A DNA stretch of 64,000 bases, taken from positions 29,060,210 through 29,124,209 of the forward strand of contig CM041535.1 in assembly GCA_023238725.1 (NCBI GenBank), in the 5' to 3' direction. Origin of the DNA: Scortum barcoo (Eukaryota > Chordata > Actinopteri > Centrarchiformes > Terapontidae). This document shows positions 10,360 to 22,618 of this stretch, in pieces (position 1 is the first letter of the stretch; each line of letters begins with the position of its first letter). The position numbers and the translations under genes are program-made. Under the pieces are notes generated by a model, which saw nothing but the letters and a program-made list of their open reading frames with translations, had not been told where the DNA came from and searched no databases.

Positions 10360-13300
10360 GCTTCAGTGATGAGCTGAACACTGACTACAGGTCAAGTGTT
10401 ACCGTTGTTACCGTTGGCTGCTGTCAGCTGTCAGGACTTCGTCCTCCATGTTGGACACGGTGCCGATGAACTCCTGGTTCCTCCTGCTGATGGAAGTCTG
10501 CAGCTTCTGCAGCTCCGCCCTTGCAGGAGGTCAACATGTCCAGCACCTCCTCACAGTGAACATCCATACACCGTCTGTGGAGCTGCAGCTCAGCTAAAAC
10601 AAATACAGACAGTCAGCCCTCTGGTATGAAGGTGAGCGGGTGGTCTCACCGCCAGCTGCACCCACAAACATCCAAAGCAGGTCCTTCAGGTGTGAGTGTG
10701 TGTTACCCAGGCGTGGTTGGTACACGTGGGTCTGGATGTGTTCTGGGTTCAGCTGCTGCAGTTGGAGCTTCTGCTCCGAACGCACCGCCTCCTTCCTGTC
10801 TGTCACCATGACGATGGCTGAGTTGAGGACGTCGTGAAAATGCCGCTCCAGGTGATCCAAGAACAGAGTCCGAGTCCTGGACACCAAACACAGTTGGCTG
10901 TTGCCATGGAGCTGCAACAGGAGTTTGTGTGTGTGTAGTGTGTGTATATACCTGCTCAATGTGTGTGTGAGCAGATCAACAGGAAACACACTCAGGTGTT
11001 GCTGCAGGTCATCCAGCAGGTCGGGGGTGTGGCACCTGAAAGTGGGGCCACTGTAGACCACGCCCCTCGTGGATGTAAATGTGATGTAGATGTTGATGTC
11101 ACACAGGTCCAACAGAGAGGACTCCGCCTACACACACACACACACATGTTTTTTTTGCTGGACCAAGAAGTTTGTTTGTAAATTATTGATCAGAGCTTCA
11201 CCTCAGTCAGCCAATCCTGAGAGGGCTGGGCGGGGCCATTGTCTTTCTGACAGCTGATTGGGCGGTTCGTCTTCTCTGGTTTCTGTACTTCAGCCCCCCC
11301 ACTGGTTTCTACACAAACAAACAAACAATCAAAGCAGTTCAGACTGAAGCAAACCAGTAAACAACATATTTACACTGTGAGGACACACTGACCGGGGGCC
11401 GCGGGGCCAGGGGGGGCGGAGAGGAGGTCCTGCAGCTCTTCTGGACTCTGCGGAGGAAGATCACATGTTTTTGTTCTGATGGAGTCACATGATCCTGATT
11501 GTACACACTGAACTGATCCTTTACTGATCGGCTGCTGATCAGGTTATTGATCATCAGCTCAGAGTCTGATCATGTGCTTGTGGGTTAGGTGTTGCCATGG
11601 TCACCAGCAGGAGAAGGTGTGTCTGATGTGCGGTTGCCGTGGTTACCGGTCTGTAGGTGTGGTCGAGGTGGAAGAAGGAGCTGAGGCTGCTGCTGTAGGA
11701 GAGAAGCTCCTCCAGGAAGACAGACGGGAGACGATTCAACAACTGACACTGTTCAGATACACACTGTCTGTAGCTGCACACACAGAGAAAAAAAACAGAA
11801 AAAAACAGCCGCCGTATAGCATAATTCACTTCATTTTACACACACATATACATTAGGACACCCTACCCCCTAATAACTAGTGTTACCCCCTTTGGCTGAA
11901 ATAACTTCAGTGAGACGCTTCTTGTAGCCATCTACCAGTCTCTGACATCGATCTGAGGAAAGTTTGCCCCACTCCTCAATGCAGAATTTCTTTCAGCTGT
12001 GAGATGTTTGAGGGGTTTCTTGCATGCACAGCCCGTTTCAAGTCACCACACAGCATCTCAATGGGATTAAGATCCAGGCTTTGACTGGGCCATTCCAGGA
12101 CTCTCCACTTCTTAGTTTTCAGCCAGTCCTTGGTGGATTTACTTGTATGTTTTGGGTTGTCATTGTCATGTTGCAGTGTCCAGTTCCGCTTCAGCTTTAA
12201 TTTTTTTTTACAGATGGTTTCACATGTTCTTCAAGCACCCTCTGATACACAGTAGAATTCATGGTGGATTCAATGATGGTGAGCTGGCCAGGTCCTGCTG
12301 CAGCAAAGCATCCCCAAACCATGACACTTCCACCTCCATGCTTCACAGTTGGTATGAGCTTCTTTCCCTGGATTCTGTATTTGGTTTACACCAAACATGT
12401 CTTCTGTTCTGGTGTCCAAATAATTCAACTTTAGACTCATCTGTCCAAAGAACATTATTCCAGAAGACCTGGTCTTTGTCTATGTTCTCTCTGGCAAACT
12501 TCAGTCTGGCCTTAATGTTCTTTTTAGAGAGCAAAGGTTTCCTCCTTGCACACCTCCCATGAAAGTCAAACTTGTGTAGTCTCTTTCTGATAGTACAGTC
12601 ATGCACTTTCACATCAACAGTAGCGAGAGCCTGCTGATGATATTTTAGGACTTTTGATGACTTCTTTTAGCATCTTGCGGTCTGCTCTGGGGGTGAACTT
12701 GCTTGGACGGGCAGACCCTCTGCCCGTCCAAGTTGGTTTTGAATGTCCTCCACTTGTAAACAATTTTCCGGATGGTGGAGTGGCTGATGTCAAATTCTTT
12801 TGATATCTTTTTAAATCCCTTACCAGACTCATAAGCAGCCACAATCTTTTTTCTGAGGGCCTTCAGACAGCTCTTTGGATCTCACCATGGTGCTCACTCT
12901 CACTCAACAGACAGGGGCACACCAAAGTTAAATGTCTGAGGTTTAAATAGGGCAAGCCTCCTTCAAAATGCTGGGTAACGATGTTCTGATCATGTGCACC
13001 TGATCTGATACACCTGTGTATGTGATTATAGCCATTTTAAGTGGGAAAATATGTGGGGGTGTCCTAATTTTTTCCTCCATTAAAATATGCATTGTTGTTC
13101 ATATATTTTGTTTGATGAGTAAAAATATGTTAATTTATGTTGTTTAATTACAATTAAATCACTTTCTTTTCCAGAAATAAATAAAAACAAGATTGGACAT
13201 TGTTATGTGAACATTTTTTAATAAAGCGTTGACTATTTAATGGGGTGTCCTAATTTTTTCACATGACTGTATATATATATATGTTTGTGGATATAACATC

Positions 13301-16300
13301 AAACTCTCTGAAGCTCACTGATTGACTCTGCATTAGCATTACCTTTAGCATGTGTCCTACATGTACCTGTGTTTGACGTCCTGCAGGTAGCGCACAGTTT
13401 TGTTCAGAGAAGTCTTCAGAGCGCTCTCACTGCTCTCCTGACGGAGTCCACCCAGCAGGTCATCCAGGTGCACCTTCTTCCTCTGACAACACAACAGCAA
13501 AGGATCATGGGAGAATCCCGTACCTGCTGACCAATGCAACCCATGAACTCTGTATAGTTTATTCAGTACAGTTTATTACGACCCATGTTTAACTCCATAT
13601 ATGACTGATGATGATGTTCTCTGTACATGTGGCATCTATTGCACGTCTGTCCGTCCCAGGGAGAGGGATCCCTCATCTGTGGCTCTTCCTCAGGTTTCTT
13701 CTTTTTCCCATAAAGGCTTTTTTGAAGTTTTTCCTGACCCTGGTTTGAGGGTCTAAGGACAGAGGGTGTCACAACTGTACAGATTGTAAAGCCCTCCTGA
13801 GGCAAACGATGTTTGTGATTTTTGGCTTTAAATGAATACTTTCTTTTTTTTGATGCTCACAAGCCTCCCACCCCACCCCTCAGGTGAAGACGTGTCCCTC
13901 AGGTTACTCAATATAAGAAAAACCTGTGGTGTTGAGACTCACCTGTATATGTTGCTGCTGTAAGACTCACCTGTATGTGTTGCTGCTGTGAGACTCTCAG
14001 GTCGTCCACATGTTGCTGCAGTTCCTCTTCTCTCCTCTCTAAGCTGCGGCTGTGCGTTTCCCATAGCAACACTGCTCCTCGCATCACAACAAACACACAC
14101 CTGCTGAGAGTGAGAGCATGACGGGCCACAGTGTCACAGCGCAGCTGTGGACAGACAGGTAGAGAGAGTCAGGCAGGTATCTGGGTAAAGGTGAACATTC
14201 AGAGTCTGTCTCAGTGAGGTTTGTGTGACTGACATCTAAAGCAGCCAATCGCTCTTCATCCTGACTCTGGCTTCGTCCAATCAGAGAGAGCAGCTCAGAG
14301 TTGATGATGTCGTTCACCTCCTCCTCTGACAGCTGCAGAGCTGTGAGCGCGTCCTGCAGGAGACAGACACAGTCAATAATCAATACTCACAGGACAGGAT
14401 CAGAGGCCTGTCCAGTAAAGTCACTTCATTATTTATTAGTTATCTTCTTCACCAAGTCAAACAACCTTCGTCACACTGATTCCAGTTGATCCGACATGAG
14501 AAACCTCCTTGTGTGAAAGATGAAAACACTCGCTGGTTTACATGATTTATTTTGTTACTTTTATAAAGTTTAAACTATAACGTCATTAAAGTTTAAAGTG
14601 TAATGTGATTTATGTCACATTAAAATTACTAAAAAAAACAGCTGATGACGTCACAACTAACAGCTATCGGTTGTCATAGAAACACAATACCCTGTCCTTG
14701 GAGGTTAACAACAGGTCCATGTCCATCACAGGGTTTCTAAGCAACATCGTACATGTGTGACATCATCACTGCTTTACATGAAAACAGGAAACTGTCTGTG
14801 AAGTTGGTCTCCACATCGACAGCAGCTTCACATTAAAATACCTGAAACCTTTGGTTTTGATTCACCTGAAATATGAGCTCACTTTAACTTAGCAGAAACA
14901 TATTGGAATATTTAACTGTATTTATTGTTTGTAATATATTTATGTGTAAATGTGTGTTTTTTACCTCACAACGCTGCACCTCATCCAGTTGATCCTGCCA
15001 TATCTGTTCATAACAACAACGCAGCTGATGGAGGAAGTCAGCATGAAGACTTTCTGAACACACAACAAACTCAGTCAGACTTCGAGACACAGTTTCCAAA
15101 ACGTCATGAAAATGAAACTGAGCTGCAGTTTGTTTCATCCTGTTGTTGAATGTGAGTTCACTGTTTGTTGGAGACAAACAGCTGATTCATTAAAGCACCG
15201 CTGAAGAAGAAACACTGTGAGACGACATCATTAAAGAGCTAAAAGTTCAGAAGATGGAAAAACACGAATATTTCTGATAGTCTGATAATGTCTGGAAGCT
15301 TATAGCCTGTCACACAGGAAACAGTGAGATGAAAACAAAAATTGGAGGTTGAAACTTTGTGATGCGTTGTGTCAAATGCAAACAGTTACCAATCTGTTGA
15401 TTGACACCTGTCATCTGGCTGAACCAATCAGAAACTAGAGCAGTGGAGCAGGTGGGCGGGACCAGAGAGCTGAAAAACAGAGACAAAATGTGATTGGAAA
15501 ACATGTGAGGGGTGGTCATTGATCCTTCAGCCAATGAAAAGACAGCTAATGTGACACTGAGATGAGGTGAACCAATCAATTACCAGATCTTATAGATGAT
15601 GTCATCACGCTGTTCTGTCAGATTTCTTTCAGTTTGTTTCATCTTCTGAAGCGTCTGCTGAACTGAGACCAGCTGCTGCTGCTCGTCACTGCTGCAGAGA
15701 CTCCTACAACACAGATACTGATCGTCAACCAATCAACAATTAATCTATAACCAGTGTATAACCTGTCAATCACTCTATAACCAATGTATAACCCCCTATA
15801 ACTTGTCAATAACCTGTTACAAGTCTATAACCTGTCTATAAAGAGTCAATAACAAGTAAATTAACCTCTGTATGACAAATATATAATCTGTCTATAACCT
15901 GTCCATAAGTCTATGACCTGTCTATAATCAGTCTATAATCAGTCTGTCATATATCATCTATCATAAGATGGTGGCAGCCTGTAGCCGCTCCCGACGTGTT
16001 TTTTAACTTTTGTTATTTGTTGGTTTTTTCCTTTTGGTTATTTTTTCCGATCAATCACAGCCTGTTTATAAAAGTTGTGACAATGGCTGGACTAAGTTTT
16101 TTTAGCCTTCTCCTCCCTTCTGTGACTGTTTTCACTCTTTGTAAGGAGAAGTTTGCATTGTTTACACGCTGAGTGAGCCTGAGCTGCTGCCCGGAGACAG
16201 ACCTGCGCTCCCGCAGGAGTTACGGAGGAGACGCCGGGGTGCAGGTCTGGAGCCAAACGGAGGGAGAAAAGGAGAAGACACAAGCCAGCGGTCCCGGAGA

Positions 16301-19300
16301 TTATAACGGGGACCGTGAGGTGCAGCGCTGGTGCAGACCCAGAGGGAAACCCGCAGCATCTTTTGCTTCAGTGAAACTTGGCTGCACTCGCACATCCCGG
16401 ACAGCAGCGGTGAGATTCAGGTTAGTTTGGTTCGGGGAGACAGAGACTGCTCCAAACAGTCGGAAGAAGAAGGGTGGCGGGCTTGCACTTTTGTGAGTGA
16501 GAGGTGGTGCAGTCCCAGTCCTGTCAATGTGAAGGAACAGCTCTGTACCCCGGACATTAAACTGCTGGCTGTGGGAATGCGCCTGTATTATTTACAGAGG
16601 GAGTTCATGTCTGCCATTGTTATCGCTGTTTACATTCCCCCGTCAGCTGATGCAGCAGTGGCCTGTGAAGTCATCAGCTCCACCACTGCTAAACTACAAA
16701 CTGACCACCCGGATGCATTCATTCATGGTTATTACAGGCGATTTTAATTCATGGCTCACTGGACAAAACTTTAAATAACTTTCATCAATATGTTGACTGC
16801 CCCACCAGAGACAATAAAACGTTGGATCTCCTGTATGCCCCCCCCCCCATGGGGAGGATACTGACAACATGACTGACTGCATCACGGAGTACATCAGATT
16901 CTGTGAGGACACCACCGTACCAGCCCGGACTGTGCACTGCTTCTCCAACAACAAGCCCTGGATTTACCAGGGACCTGAAGGCACTTCTGAACAAGAAGAA
17001 GAGGGCTTTCAGGGCTGGAGACAGAGAGGAGCAGAGGAGAGTGCAGCACGAACTCAGAGACATGCTGAGGACATGCAAGGACAACTACAGGAGGAAGCTG
17101 GAGGCTAAACTCCAACAGAACAATGTGAGAGACGTGTGGACAGGAATGAAGCACATCACGGGGATGAAGGGGAAAGACAGGCAGACGTCAGGGAGCCTGG
17201 ATAGAGCAAACCAGTTTAACCAGTTTTTTAACAGGTTTAGCTCACCCCTGCCAGCCCCCCTACGACACCTCCTGGCCCCCACACACATCCACATTGTCCC
17301 AAATGGCTCGACCCACCCCCCAGCAGTCTCCTGTACAGCACCTCTCCACCTGCCCTCCCTCCTTCTCCCCAAACCCCTCCCCCTCCTCCACTGAAGACAT
17401 CCGCCCCTGCATCCATCAACCCCTGCCCAACGGTGACTACAGGCCAGGTAAAGAGGCAGCTGCTGGAAAGACTACACCAGCGAAAGGCTGCAGGCCCTGA
17501 TGGCATCACACCCAGGATCCTGAAGACCTGTGCCAGCCAGCTGTCTCCTGTACTGGGACATCTGTACAACCTGAGTCTGAGAGTCAGGAGAAAGTCCCTA
17601 TGCTGTGGAAGACGTCCTGCTTGGTTCCAGTCCCCAAGAAGTCGAGGCCATCAGATCAGACCCGGCAGACTACAGACCAGTCGCCCTCACATCTCATGTG
17701 ATGAAGGTCCTGGAGAGACTGGTCTTAGCCCAGCTGAGGCCACAGGTGAGGAAGTTTCTGGATCCTTTGTCAATTTGCCTATCAGCCCCATTTAGGAGTC
17801 GATGATGCTGCTGTCATCTACCTGCTGCAACGAGCCCACATGCATTTGGATGGTGGAGGAGGCACTGTGAGGATCACATTCTTTGATTTCTCCAGTGCTT
17901 TCAACACCATTCAGCTGTTCAGCCGCTGCTACTGGGTGAGAAGCTGCAGGTGATGGGTGTTGACGACTCAATGATCTCCTGGATTACTGACTACTTGACA
18001 GGCAGGCAGGCCACAGTTTGTCCGTCTGGGCAGTGTGTCCTGTCTGATGTGGTGGTCAGTGATACAGGAGCTCTCCGCAGGGAACTGTGCTTCTCTCCCT
18101 TCCTCTTCACCTTATACACCACTGACTTTCAGCACAACTCTGAGTCATGTCATCTACAGAACGTTTTCTGATGACTCAGCTGTTGTCGGGTGTATAAGAG
18201 AGGGAGAGGAGGGTGAGTACAGGACACTGGTAGACACAATTTTGTAGAGTGGTCCGAACAGAATCACCTGAGGCTGGATGTCAACAAAACCAGAGAGATG
18301 GTGATCGACTTCAGGAGGAAGAAGATGCCTTCACAGCCACTACGGATCAGGAAGGGGGGAGGTGGTGGAATGAGGGTGGTGAGGTGGAGGACTACAAATA
18401 CCTGGGAGTGGTGATCGACAACAGACTGGACTGGAAATCTAACACGGAGGCTGTGTACAAGAAGGGGATGAGCAGACTCTATTTCCTGAGGAAGCTGAGA
18501 TCCTTCAATCAACGTGGGCAGCAGGATGTTGGAGATTTTTTACCAGTCTGTTGTTGCCAGTGCCATTTTCTTTGCTGCTGCTGTGTGTTGGGGCAGCAGC
18601 ATCAGAGCCAGCGACACTAACAGACCTGATAAAATCATCAAGAAGGCTGGCTCTGTGCTTGGTCTCAGGCTGGAGTCTTTTGAGACCGTGGATGGAGAGG
18701 AGAATGCTGAATAGACTATTATCCATCATGGACAATGATCATAATCACCCTCTCCATCACACAGTAGACAGACAGCGGAGTACCTTCTCTCACAGGCTGC
18801 TCCAGCTCCGCTGTCGAAAGGACAGATACAGGAAATCTTTCCTGCCACATGCCATCTCACTGTACAATAACAGCTAATACTTTGGTCATAACACAGTCTA
18901 TAAGCACCTTATGGGTTTTTATACACACTGTTCACTGTACTTATCTGTTCACTGCACCTTATATTTATATATATATATATATATATCTATAACATGTATA
19001 TATTCAGTCTATAACCTGTCTATAACCTGGGCCTCCACCCACCTGAAGCGGTCTGTAACCTCGCTGATTCTGCTTCTCCTCCAGCGGCTCAGACACTCCT
19101 CCCAGTGCAGACGGAGGAGTGACTCCTGCTGCAGGTTCTCCTTCTGGAGGCGCAGCAGCAAACGAGCCGCACTGCGACGGTTTGCCAGAAGAGACTGATT
19201 CAACATCTGAGAGGGTTAGGAGAACAGAGGATAACTGTAACAGCAGTGTGGAGGTCAGAGGTCAAAGGTCGAAGGTTAGAGGTCGAAGATCAGAGGTCAG

Positions 19301-21637
19301 AGTTACCGTGGCCTCGGTATGGATCAGTCTGCAGATGTCAGGTGGAGGCAGGAAGCTGATCTTCTCCAGCAGGTGGCAGAACATCCTGAGCACAACTCTG
19401 ATCTACAACACAACAGACATGACAACAGACATGAGGTCACATACATGCACATATCATTATACAGGTGTTTGCGCATGTATATATGTACATGTAAACATGC
19501 TCTTGTGTTCAGCACTTTATTCGTACCTCTGGCTAAATTTATTGTTCTCTCTTGTTCTTGTTCTTTCCTGCTGTCTGCTGGTGCTGCATGTACAAGGACC
19601 AGCAGACAGCAATATGTGGGTGTCTGTGGTTCAGTGCCTTGTTCAGAGGAACCTCGGTGCTGCGTTAATTCACGTTTGTGGATTCAAACTGAATCACGTT
19701 GATCTCCACTGACCTTTTCAGACCGTCGAGTCTCACATTCAGTAAGTTTGTGGTTCAGCTCCATGACGCTAGTCTTCTTCAGCTTCACCTCCTGCTCCAC
19801 CTCCTCCCAGAGAGCACACATTTCCTGAAAACACACACACACACACACTGGATCTGAGAGTCACTGACAAACCAACAGAAAAACTCTTTGTTTTCTAAAG
19901 ATTTAAAACTCAAAAAAACACATTTTTGGGGGAGAAAACAATGTATTACAATATTATACAATACAATATTTAGTCAACAATCAGTCTGACTTCCGGGTTC
20001 ATTAAAGGGCTGTTAAAATGTTCTTTACGTGTTTGGGCTACTGTTGCACCTTTACTAAGCGACCAAAACCACCTGTTCCAATTAGCATTAGCTTAGCATC
20101 ACATTCCAGTCATCTCAACCCCCGGGGATGATTTACCTGCAGACTGATGTGTTCCAGGTGCTCCATTCTGTCCTTCAGGGTGTTCAATCTGAGGTCCACA
20201 TCCTGCAGAAAGGACAACAGCTCCTGACTGATGGTCCTCACCTGAGTCTCACACACCTGAAGACACAAAGAGGAAATGAGGTCAGGGAAGAAGCTTTGTA
20301 GTACCTCAGTGTATATTTCAGCTCAGGTGTTTATTATCATAGTACCTCAGTGTGTTTTACCTGAGCGAGCTCTGTGAGGTCTGTTTGTAGCTGTTTCAGA
20401 GCTTCTTCATGTTTCCTTCTTTTTCTCTCAGTCATGCGCTTGATGATGTCAGAGCTCGGTCGGTCGACCACTGAAGGAGAAAGAGGCGGAGCTACAGCTG
20501 TGATTGGTTGATCGAACATGAAATGCACCAATCAGAGTGCCTGCGCCACCAGGTGCTGTGTTTGAATCCAGACCTCCAGACTGTGATGTGTTCAATCATC
20601 ATCACTTCAGTCTGTGAGGGAGCCGACCAGCAGGAGTTAAAACGAGATGTATTATTTATGTTTAAATTTTATTTTATTTGTTATTTTATTTTCTAAATTA
20701 TCTTTTTGCTTTTCTTGCTTCTTGTTTCTTTAGCATTGTTAGGAGAGCCTGGGACTTAAGAATTTCATTACCAATGACTGCTGATGATGTAATTGTTGTG
20801 TAATGACAATAAATTCTTGAATCTTGAATCTTGAAACCTGTGACGTCTGCAGGTGTGACGTTTGGGATTCAGACTTTAAACATGTCTGTCTGTTAAAGTG
20901 ATCCAGGTGAGGTCAGAGAGTGATGATACAAACCTACAGAGTCAGGAAGTCTGCTGACATCCTCAACGTTATTGTCATCATCGTCCACCTGCTGCCCCCT
21001 GCTGGAGAGAGGACGCAACAACCTGACAGGCAGAGAGAGAGACAGACATGTATATAATTATGTACATAAGTCAACTGCATATGTGACATGTGTGCCTGTC
21101 TGTCTGTCTACCTGCTGGTCATACTGCAGTGTGTGTTACTGTCTTCAGCAGACAGACAGTCTGTTCTTGTTTCTTTCCGTCCAGCCAGCAAAGATCTGGA
21201 GAGCTGAACCTGCAAACAGAAACACACAGAGGTCATCATGTCAGACAGACAGAGAGGCAGGAAGACAGGCAGACAGACAGATAGACAGGTGTAACACTGT
21301 TAGTTTCTTGTTAGCAGCAGGCTAACGTCACACTCAACTTCATTAATTAAATTATTGATTATTGATCACTGATAGAGCGTCTTTCATACTGACATGCAGC
21401 CCAATGTGCTTCACAGATTAAACAAACAAAGACGAAAAACAAACACCACTCTAAATGTTAAATAATAAATAAATGTTGAAAATCGCTAAATAAAAGTTGA
21501 TCAGATTAAATAAACATCCAAATCTGTGATCAGTGATTAAAACTACGAAGAAGAACAGTTCAGACAAAAACATGCACCTGCGCGTCAAACAGCTGCCGGT
21601 ACACCTTCACGCTGCGGACCGCTCTGCTCTCACACAT
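5425..21637 (-). CDS. ccdc180: Coiled-coil domain-containing protein 180, about 1434 aa (one apparent +1 frame break)
   Basis: Exons in transcript order: 21578-21637, 21112-21209, 20934-21022, 20361-20470, 20137-20256, 19714-19824, 19307-19402, 19043-19206, 15584-15703, 15390-15469, 14965-15053, 14234-14353, 13971-14144, 13367-13482, 11647-11773, 11393-11447, 11202-11308, 10707-11127, 10412-10593, 10171-10317, 9950-10094, 9663-9779, 8965-9042, 8593-8676, 8246-8394, 8097-8161, 7781-7838, 7465-7542, 7323-7389, 7104-7239, 6789-6949, 6578-6703, 6388-6484, 6209-6275, 5642-5795, 5425-5562. Splice phases agree throughout except in 10412-10593. N-terminal VKVYRQLFDAQ and LNQSLLANRRSAARLL, and C-terminal DDPVVDVIQSLNR, RRFQVFGPWCVVV, FTSLASLTEKLLRQLD and TLGHLDVIEQRDA match what I recall of mammalian CCDC180 (DUF4455 and DUF4456 regions). 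It is somewhat shorter than the human protein. The molecular role is poorly known; the protein is almost wholly coiled coil. Exon edges are manual; a GT...AG stretch at 10912-10951 is kept as coding because it is only 40 nt and is open in frame. Confidence 0.85.
6057..6121. repeat. Compound (TTA)n(TG)n microsatellite
   Basis: About 33 bases of TTA repeats followed by about 32 bases of TG repeats, in a ccdc180 intron. Confidence 0.95.
6489..6520. repeat. (AC)n microsatellite
   Basis: An uninterrupted AC run placed 4 bases from the acceptor of the ccdc180 exon 6388-6484. Confidence 0.95.
7895..8100. repeat. 17-18 bp minisatellite starting at a ccdc180 5' splice site
   Basis: Units of the form CTGCAGCTCGGGCTTNT repeat about a dozen times. 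Read in the gene's direction, the first units after exon 8097-8161 carry CTGCAG|GTAAAC, CTGCAG|GTAAGC and CTGCAG|GTAAAG, each a plausible donor, before the array decays to CTGCAGAAAAG. Confidence 0.9.
8870..8975. repeat. Decamer repeat TGTGTACCTG over a ccdc180 splice donor
   Basis: About ten copies of a roughly 10-bp unit begin at the donor of exon 8965-9042. In gene orientation the unit is CAGGTACACA, so several copies contain CAG|GTACAC. Confidence 0.9.
9396..9486. repeat. (AT)n microsatellite, about 90 bp
   Basis: An almost pure TA run inside an AT-rich ccdc180 intron (9043-9662), which otherwise holds nothing recognisable. Confidence 0.97.
11851..13269 (-). mobile_element. Tc1-type transposon, inactive, in a ccdc180 intron
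   Basis: The right end reads, inward on the minus strand, CAGTCATGTGAAAAAATTAG with a TA outside; a second copy of the GTGTCCTAATTTTTTC motif lies about 190 bases inward at 13057-13073, giving the IR/DR layout of Sleeping Beauty-like Tc1 elements. The left end keeps only ATTAGGACACCC, so about 15 terminal bases are missing. Transposase pieces on the minus strand include an N-terminal helix-turn-helix part (MAAYESGKGFKKISKEFDIS) and a catalytic part with NVLWTDESKVELFG, but they lie in different frames with stops between them. Confidence 0.92.
13582..13841 (+). repeat. Interspersed repeat family A, copy 1
   Basis: About 260 bp nearly identical to 60662-60930. It contains GGGAGAGGGATCCCTCATCT and AAGGACAGAGGGTGTCACAA and ends in an A-rich AAATGAATA tail, which suggests a short retroposon on the plus strand. 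It resembles a repeat that is very common in teleosts; I cannot name its family. It lies in the ccdc180 intron between exons 13367-13482 and 13971-14144. Confidence 0.8.
15740..15960. repeat. Degenerate tandem repeat of TCTATAACCTG type
   Basis: Units such as CTGTCTATAACC and AGTCTATAATC repeat irregularly. Matching units reappear at 19005-19030 on the far side of the L2 insertion, so the LINE landed inside this array. Confidence 0.8.
15964..18990 (+). mobile_element. L2-clade LINE, multiply frameshifted, in a ccdc180 intron
   Basis: The left end (AAGATGGTGGCAGCCTGTAG) looks like a LINE 5' UTR. Endonuclease remnants lie at 16330-16850. A pre-RT segment near 16900-17250 contains KKKRAFRAGDREEQRRVQ and RKLEAKLQQNNVRDVW. 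RT remnants follow, including AAGPDGITPRILK and GVVIDNRLDWKSNTEAVYKK, then LRCRKDRYRKSFLPHAISLYN at the end. Many frameshifts and stops break the frame, so it is dead. The style is that of fish L2/CR1-group elements. Confidence 0.85.
20660..20838 (+). mobile_element. 3' end fragment of a LINE or its SINE
   Basis: A T-rich stretch, then AATTTCATTACCAATGACTG, then TGTAATGACAATAAATTCTTGAATC with the TTGAATC unit repeated: the 3' tail style of L2/CR1-group retroposons with a short tandem tail. No coding part remains. Confidence 0.6.
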
Positions 21638-21654
21638 GCTGGCCCGGGTCCGTC

Positions 21655-22070
21655 CCGGTCCGTCCGGGTCTCTGGTCTCGGCTCTGGTCTCGGCTCTGGT
21701 CTGGCTCTCTTCTGGTCGGGTTCTGGTCTTGGCTCTCTTCTGGTTTCTGGTCTCTGGTCTCGGCTCTCTTCTGGTTTCGGGTCTCTGGTCTTGGCTCTCT
21801 TCTGGTTTCTGGTCTCTGGTCTTGGCTCTCTTCTGGTTTCGGGTCTCTGGTCTCTGGTCTCGGCTCTCTTCTGGTTTCGGGTCTCTGGTCTTGGCTCTCT
21901 TCTGGTTTCGGGTCTCTGGTCTCGGCTCTCTTCTGGTTTCGCCCTGGTTCTGGTTTGGTCTCTGGTCTCTCTCTCTTCTGGTTTCTGGTCTCTGGTCTGG
22001 CTCTCTTCTGGTTTCGGGTCTCTGGTCTTGGCTCTCTTCTGGTTTCGGGTCTCGTTCCTGCTGTGGCTGG
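21655..22070. repeat. Minisatellite of about 37-39 bp units upstream of the ccdc180 start
   Basis: The unit TCTTCTGGTTTCGGGTCTCTGGTCTCGGCTC recurs about ten times with small length changes. It begins about 20 bases upstream of the ccdc180 ATG (21635-21637), so it occupies the 5' UTR or proximal promoter. Long plus-strand frames through it are repeat artefacts. Confidence 0.9.
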
Positions 22071-22089
22071 CCGGTCTCAGCGTCCCTCC

Positions 22090-22103
22090 ATCACCATGGC
22101 AAC
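22090..22103. promoter_or_regulatory. Candidate X-box (RFX site) upstream of ccdc180
   Basis: ATCACCATGGCAAC fits the palindromic RFX X-box shape (two half sites around CCATGG). It is about 450 bases upstream of the ccdc180 start. RFX factors drive many ciliary genes; linking this site to ccdc180 is inference. Confidence 0.35.
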
Positions 22104-22618
22104 GAGGAAGCTGGGCGGTCTGAGACGTTCATCGTCCGTGGAAAAAATCGTACATCCTGGACTCCCACTAACGTCCCTCCAAGCAACTTGGAGATATAAA
22201 AGACGTGTTTGGTGACCAGAAACTCTCCTGATAAACGTTATTTTATTTTATATTTGACATCCTTTAAGCTCTTCAGGCCTCTGAAAGTCACACTGATAGC
22301 TGGTCCTGAATCAGCTGTTTGATTCGCTGCTCTGCTGCTGTTTTAATAAAGTTTCATAAGAAAACACCTGCTGCGACCTCTGCTACTCTCACAGGTAAAC
22401 ACAGAAGATACTGCTGATACACTCATGAATGTGTGCGTGTGTGTGTGTGTGTTCAGGTCATGTTTTTAAGTCAGAATCAGGATTATGAGACACTGAGATG
22501 AAATTTAAAAGAGATTTCTCCAAACAAGCCAAAATACTGTTTAACCAGAGAAAACACACACACACACATACACTAAAGTTCATAGACAGTGAGTCAAATT
22601 TAGATCTTTTGAATGATC

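Noticed and set aside
12143..12562. 139-codon plus-strand frame
   Set aside because: Antisense of the Tc1 transposase.
16092..18877. Separate host genes suggested by plus- and minus-strand frames
   Set aside because: All fragments fit one decayed L2 LINE; minus frames are shadows.
21533..22215. Long plus-strand open frames rich in SGLGSLLVSGLWS
   Set aside because: They are translations of the 37-39 bp minisatellite; no splice or start context and no family similarity.
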